Assembly (NCBI GenBank): GCA_035291905.1
Contig: DATDRF010000071.1
Coordinates: 1-17,199, forward strand
Direction of reading: 5' to 3'
DNA: 17,199 nucleotides
Source of the DNA: JACPLA01 sp035291905
Lineage (GTDB): Bacteria; Bacteroidota; Ignavibacteria; UBA10030
Below the pieces are notes generated by a model. The model did not search any database. It was not told where the DNA came from and saw only the letters and a list, made by a program, of their open reading frames with translations. The position numbers were made by a program, and so were the translations under genes. This document shows, in pieces, positions 14,014-17,199 of the stretch. The first letter of the stretch is position 1. Each line of letters begins with the position of its first letter.

Positions 14014-16332
14014 TCAGATGAGCGCAAGTTTATACCACGATGTACCGTCGCAGAGGAGCGTGACTGATTTGAAAACGGCGTTGAGGACAAACGTCTCTGC
14101 CCCGTCAATGAGCTCGCTGAAGGCGCCGTCTATCGTCAGGTTTGAGAGACCTTCCACCAACTTAAAGAAGTAGATCCTCCCTTTCGAGCTCGAGGCGGAT
14201 GGGAGCGTGATCGTGACCGCGCCCCCCGATGTGTTGACAAGGTACACCGATTCTTCACCTGCGGTGATTGATCCGGTAACGTTACTGAATTTGAGGCCAA
14301 GAGATCCCTGGACATCAAGCGTTGAACCCGGCGTTGTCGTGCCAATCCCAACGCGGTTGCTGACCTTGTCGACAATAAGAGAGCTGTCGTCGATCGCGAG
14401 CGATCTTCCCTTGAGGTCGTTTTCCTGGTTGCTCAGACTTACTGCGCTGGAATACGTTCCGGCCAGGCGTGAATCCGGAAGAGTACCTGAAGCAAGATTC
14501 CCTGCGTTCAGATTCGTAACCCCCGCTCCGTCTCCGCTGAAGCTGTTGGAGGCATTTGAAAGGGTCAGGGCATTGGAATATGATCCCGAAAGAACGCCGC
14601 TGGGAATCGTCCCGAAGCTCAGCTCGCTGGCATTGAGGCCCGTAAGACCCGAGGCATAGCCGGAAAGAATGCCATTCCAGGCAACCCCGAACAACGAGGT
14701 CGATCCATCCTGGGTGGTAACGGAAAATGCGGGGGCCGGCGTTTCAGAGCCAGCCGAATTCCTACGGACGGTAAGCCCCGTAACGTTCGTCGTCGGTGAA
14801 AACACCTTGGCTCCTTGCACCGTGTCGTCGTCCGCCAAAAGAATGAAATTGCGGTCCAGTGAGCCGGTCCCCCCGTTGCCGACCGGGAGCACCCCGATGA
14901 GTTTCGAGGCGCTCATCCCGGCAATTTTGGCGTCGGTGATCGCGTTGTCCCGCACCTTGCCGGAGGTAACAGCAGAATCGGCAATCAGGGGATTGGGGAA
15001 CGATCCCGCCAAATCCCCGCCGGCGGAGCCGCCCGGCGTCGAAGTGAGCGCTGTAAGGGCAATCGTGGCCGTATCGGCCTTCGAAACAACGAGGTTCGAA
15101 GAGATGTCGGCCGTCGTAATAGTTCCGTTGGCGATCTTAGCTGACGTCACCGCATCGTCCTGAAGAGCAGATGTGGAAACTGTATTGCTTCCAATAAGGG
15201 CGGCCAACGCGTAGTCCGCCGTGTCTGCCTTTGGGGCTTTGAATGAGGGAACAACATCTGCTGGTGTGATTGTCCCGTCCGCGATTGTTACCGCCGTTAC
15301 AGCATTGCGCGCCAACTTTGATCCATTGACGGCACTGTCCTGGATTGCGGACGTTCCAACGGCGCCGTCGCCGATCAGCGCGGCCAGGGCGTAACTGGCT
15401 GTGTCCGCCTTCGGTGCTATGAAGGACGGTGCGATGTCTGCAGTAGTGATCGTTCCATCTGCAACCTTGGCGGAGGTAACGGCATTATCGGCCAATTCCG
15501 AGCTTGTCACTGCCCCAGAGGCGATGTCGGGATTCGGGTACGATCCCGAAAGATCGCCACCTGCTCCGCCCGATGGGGCCGACGTAAGGGCTGCCAGAGC
15601 AACGCTTGCGGTGTCTGCTTTGGGAGCTTTGAAATTCGCGGCAACGTCGGCGGTTGTGATAGTACCGTCTGCGATTTTCGAACTGGTCACCGCATTTGCA
15701 GCAATCGACGGATTCGGGTACGATCCCGAAAGGTCTCCCCCGGCGGTTCCCGTCAATGTCGAGGAGAGGGCGAACGTTGCCGTATCGGCCTTTGGGGCTT
15801 TAAAATTTGACGCGACATCGGCAGTGACGATCGTTCTGTCAGCAATCTTTGCCGAAGTCACCGCGTCGTCTGCCAACTCCGAACTTGAGATTCCGGGCGA
15901 GATCGGACGGGCCACGCTGGCGGCCGTTGAGACAAACTTCGCTGTGTCGGCGTTGATGGCCCGAATTGCATATCCGACGGCTCCAAGTCGTATGCGGGGT
16001 GCCAGCTCGTCGGTTCCCACCTGCACACTGAGCCAGTACGGTTCCTTGAAGGTCACACTGTCGGGAAATGACGTCTGATCACCGAGCATAGTAGAGAAGA
16101 GTCCCCCCTCCACCGGGAGAGACTTGGTCTCCGACCAAATGGCGGCCCCTCCCGAACCGGATTTGTAGAAACGGAACGTGAAGTCGTACATTCCATTGGC
16201 CTTCGGAGCTCCCAGTGTATCGGTCAGGACACCTTGGTACGAGATGACTCGCGGGACCTGGGCGATAGCCAGCGCAGGAAGGAGAAAGAGAATGAGAAAT
16301 GCGCGGAGAGATGCAGTAAGCGAAGTTCGCAT
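14014..16332 (-). CDS. Large secreted repeat protein, tail-fibre/adhesin-like
   Basis: The 772-residue protein has a signal peptide (MRTSLTASLRAFLILFLLPALAIAQ) and a conserved N-terminal beta domain (about 26-125, VPRVISYQGVLTDTLGAP ... LGAVGYAIRA). Five repeats of 'AVTSxKIADGTITTADVxxxFKAPKADTAxxAL' follow, with the KADTA element near 181, 238, 308, 368 and 418. Interspersed 'GGDLSGSYPNPxI' hinges lie near 199, 259 and 439. Further on there is 'VGIGTTTPGSTLDVQGSLGL' and a beta-rich C-terminal domain. Such repeats are known from phage tail-fibre-like and trimeric adhesin-like surface proteins of FCB bacteria. There is no C-terminal T9SS sorting domain, unlike its small partner encoded 15 nt downstream. 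The start at 16332 was kept because the signal peptide begins there; no strong ribosome-binding site is visible. Binding target unknown. Confidence 0.85.
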   Translation of the reverse strand: MRTSLTASLRAFLILFLLPALAIAQVPRVISYQGVLTDTLGAPKANGMYDFTFRFYKSGSGGAAIWSETKSLPVEGGLFSTMLGDQTSFPDSVTFKEPYWLSVQVGTDELAPRIRLGAVGYAIRAINADTAKFVSTAASVARPISPGISSSELADDAVTSAKIADRTIVTADVASNFKAPKADTATFALSSTLTGTAGGDLSGSYPNPSIAANAVTSSKIADGTITTADVAANFKAPKADTASVALAALTSAPSGGAGGDLSGSYPNPDIASGAVTSSELADNAVTSAKVADGTITTADIAPSFIAPKADTASYALAALIGDGAVGTSAIQDSAVNGSKLARNAVTAVTIADGTITPADVVPSFKAPKADTADYALAALIGSNTVSTSALQDDAVTSAKIANGTITTADISSNLVVSKADTATIALTALTSTPGGSAGGDLAGSFPNPLIADSAVTSGKVRDNAITDAKIAGMSASKLIGVLPVGNGGTGSLDRNFILLADDDTVQGAKVFSPTTNVTGLTVRRNSAGSETPAPAFSVTTQDGSTSLFGVAWNGILSGYASGLTGLNASELSFGTIPSGVLSGSYSNALTLSNASNSFSGDGAGVTNLNAGNLASGTLPDSRLAGTYSSAVSLSNQENDLKGRSLAIDDSSLIVDKVSNRVGIGTTTPGSTLDVQGSLGLKFSNVTGSITAGEESVYLVNTSGGAVTITLPSASSSKGRIYFFKLVEGLSNLTIDGAFSELIDGAETFVLNAVFKSVTLLCDGTSWYKLALI
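15531..15732. repeat. Two identical 22-bp coding repeats exactly 180 bp apart
   Basis: The segments 15531-15552 and 15711-15732 are identical. Each contains the inverted repeat TTCGGG-N6-CCCGAA and encodes the GSYPNP hinge of the fibre-like protein on the minus strand. The 180-bp spacing (60 codons) fits recent duplication of one protein repeat. A more diverged hinge copy lies near 14992-15005. Confidence 0.6.
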
Positions 16333-16423
16333 AGGGCACTCTTGGTATGTGTGGATGTGAGAAAGCTCGAATTCGGCGTTGGAGAGGAAACAGGAGGGGC
16401 ATTGCAGCCTCCCCTGCGTAGTA

Positions 16424-16429
16424 ACTATA
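16424..16429 (-). promoter_or_regulatory. Possible -10 box for the fibre-like protein gene
   Basis: TATAGT on the minus strand (16429-16424) matches five of six -10 positions. It lies about 90 nt ahead of the start at 16332. No matching -35 was found at normal spacing, so this is only a candidate. The rest of 16333-16530 shows nothing I could identify. Confidence 0.2.
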
Positions 16430-16530
16430 CCGCAAGCCGTACAGAACGGGTGTGCGTTAACTCACATCCCGTCTATCACACCGGCGGTCCGGCGTCCGCG
16501 TGTATCAGAATGAGTCAGTTGACAAATGAA

Positions 16531-16564
16531 TCGGTAATCCGATCATCCGATGACCCGATCATCC
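16531..16564. repeat. Array with 8-bp period beside the TerB-like gene stop
   Basis: From 16531 the sequence runs in 8-bp steps: TCGGTAAT, then CCGATCAT (16539-16546), CCGATGAC (16547-16554) and CCGATCAT again (16555-16562), ending CC. It lies within 4 nt of the stop codon of the TerB-like gene, the same position relative to a gene end as the heptamer arrays at 58-92 and 8629-8649. Confidence 0.6.
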
Positions 16565-16567
16565 ACT

Positions 16568-17026
16568 TCACCTCCTTTTTCTCTCTAGCTTCTTGCCCCC
16601 CCTTTTTGCATACACGACCTTTAAATCATCCACTTGCAGTTTCAACGGGAGTTCTTTCCTGTCCAGGGCTTTGGAACACTCCTGACGAAACCATTCCAGA
16701 TCGAGTCCGTTCTTTTCCGCCGTGGACCGCAGCCATTCTTCTTCTGAAGGGTGAACTACTTCCCGATCGGAGAGTGAAAGCACTAGACCGTCTCTGATGA
16801 ATCTCATCGCGAGATCTTTGTTCGAGAATTCCGGCGGCGAGTCGACAATATAGGCATTCTCCAGGACATCGCGAACCGCGTTCTCACAGAACTCCTGTTC
16901 AAAGCCCAATTTCTTTCCGATGCGGGTCATCATCTCCGTCTCAGGTTCGGAAACTTTCATGTCTTTTCTCACAAGCAACAGTAGCCCTTTGAAATAATTG
17001 CTCCCATCGATGACGCTGATGTTCAT
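16568..17026 (-). CDS. TerB-like domain protein
   Basis: The 152-residue, mostly helical, soluble protein resembles the tellurite-resistance TerB / DjlA N-terminal fold. It shows 'YFKGLLLLVRKDMKVSEPETEMMTRIGKKLGF' (about 11-42) and, in the second half, 'RDGLVLSLSDREVVHPSEEEWLRSTAEKNGL' (about 78-108), where acidic residues after hydrophobic helices are typical. No signal peptide is seen. The C-terminus is very basic (GGKKLERKRR). GGAG 5 nt before ATG 17026 supports the start. The family is linked to stress and membrane-associated complexes but this member's role is unknown. The gene ends beside an 8-bp-period array, and its start overlaps by ATGA the end of a reading frame running in from the right edge. 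Confidence 0.65.
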   Translation of the reverse strand: MNISVIDGSNYFKGLLLLVRKDMKVSEPETEMMTRIGKKLGFEQEFCENAVRDVLENAYIVDSPPEFSNKDLAMRFIRDGLVLSLSDREVVHPSEEEWLRSTAEKNGLDLEWFRQECSKALDRKELPLKLQVDDLKVVYAKRGGKKLERKRR

Positions 17027-17199
17027 GATTTCTCCGGTGTTGAAGTTGTAGGAAAACAGAATGAAGAGGAGGTAATAATGCCGGCACGATCAGGAGGAAA
17101 AGCAGATTGAAAACAGGACAAGAGGAAAAACATCCAAGATATCAAAACGATTCCTCCTATTTCACAAATCAACAACCGGTGAATAGTAATGAAACAATA
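17023..17199 (-). CDS. Possible partial C-terminus of an upstream membrane protein (unsure)
   Basis: On the minus strand one frame is open from the window edge to a TGA at 17025-17023. That stop overlaps the ATG of the TerB-like gene as ATGA, which is typical of coupled operon genes. The 58 visible residues include a hydrophobic stretch (GGIVLISWMFFLLSCF) followed by a short polar tail ending TSTPEKS. The DNA is more AT-rich than the neighbouring genes and the amino-acid pattern is not diagnostic, so chance is a real alternative. An internal TTG at 17145 has AGGAGGA 6 nt upstream, which would give a 40-residue protein instead of a longer one. Confidence 0.3.
   Translation of the reverse strand, partial: YCFITIHRLLICEIGGIVLISWMFFLLSCFQSAFPPDRAGIITSSSFCFPTTSTPEKS

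Noticed and set aside
14669..16078. Long plus-strand open frames opposite the fibre-like gene
   Set aside because: They mirror the repetitive Ala/Val/Thr/Asp-rich coding strand and show Ser/Ala/Val repeats without start sites or domains; antisense shadows.
17078..17110. Ten-codon plus-strand ORF with GAGGAGGTAATA before its ATG
   Set aside because: Despite the good ribosome-binding site it is very short, lies opposite the minus-strand frame and the purine-rich leader makes such matches likely by chance.
1..17199. CRISPR array, tRNA, rRNA, transposase or integrase
   Set aside because: None was seen: the short-period arrays have no spacer-repeat structure, and no mobile-element protein is encoded.

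Overview
The window looks like a chromosomal segment of a bacterium from the Bacteroidota/Chlorobi/Ignavibacteria side of the FCB group, probably a metagenome-derived genome. Three secreted proteins end in, or carry, the 'QNxPNPFN ... LGxEV ... G.Y..' type IX secretion (T9SS) type A sorting domain, and GC content is moderate. Ribosome-binding sites are mixed: some starts have good AAGGAG-like sites and others have none. I cannot name a species. All genes except one lie on the minus strand.

Region 1 (94-1717): two minus-strand genes, a small NAD(P)-binding atypical SDR followed by a secreted PD40 beta-propeller. Region 2 (1936-6620): a tight minus-strand operon of four genes: a radical SAM protein with a C-terminal Cys motif, a second radical SAM protein with a cobalamin-binding-like N-terminus, a large GNAT protein of the YghO/bacterial ceramide synthase-like family, and an Aur1/Ipt1-type PAP2 membrane phosphotransferase. 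The last two overlap by ATGA. Divergent from it (7053-8540, plus strand) is a third radical SAM protein, a B12-binding/DUF4070 enzyme resembling the hopanoid C-2 methylase HpnP family. Together these suggest synthesis and modification of an unusual, possibly sphingolipid-like, membrane lipid. That pathway is inference.

Region 3 (8649-13066): an ICMT/PEMT-type membrane methyltransferase sits 2 nt behind a large T9SS-exported propeller protein. A second T9SS-exported protein with Asp-box repeats follows upstream. Region 4 (13438-16332): a two-gene unit of a 772-aa repeat-rich fibre-like secreted protein and a small T9SS-sorted partner. Region 5 (16568-17199): a TerB-like gene, possibly coupled to a partly visible upstream reading frame.

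The most informative non-coding signals are these. (i) The promoter, leader and first codons of the Asp-box protein gene (around 13049-13208) have a diverged copy upstream of the radical SAM/lipid operon (around 6704-6838). The copy keeps a TTGACA-N17-TACATT promoter and a 15-codon remnant signal-peptide ORF. (ii) Several short arrays with a 7- or 8-bp period abut stop codons, and one lies in frame inside a T9SS sorting domain. (iii) A double hairpin lies in the convergent intergenic region at 8586-8615.
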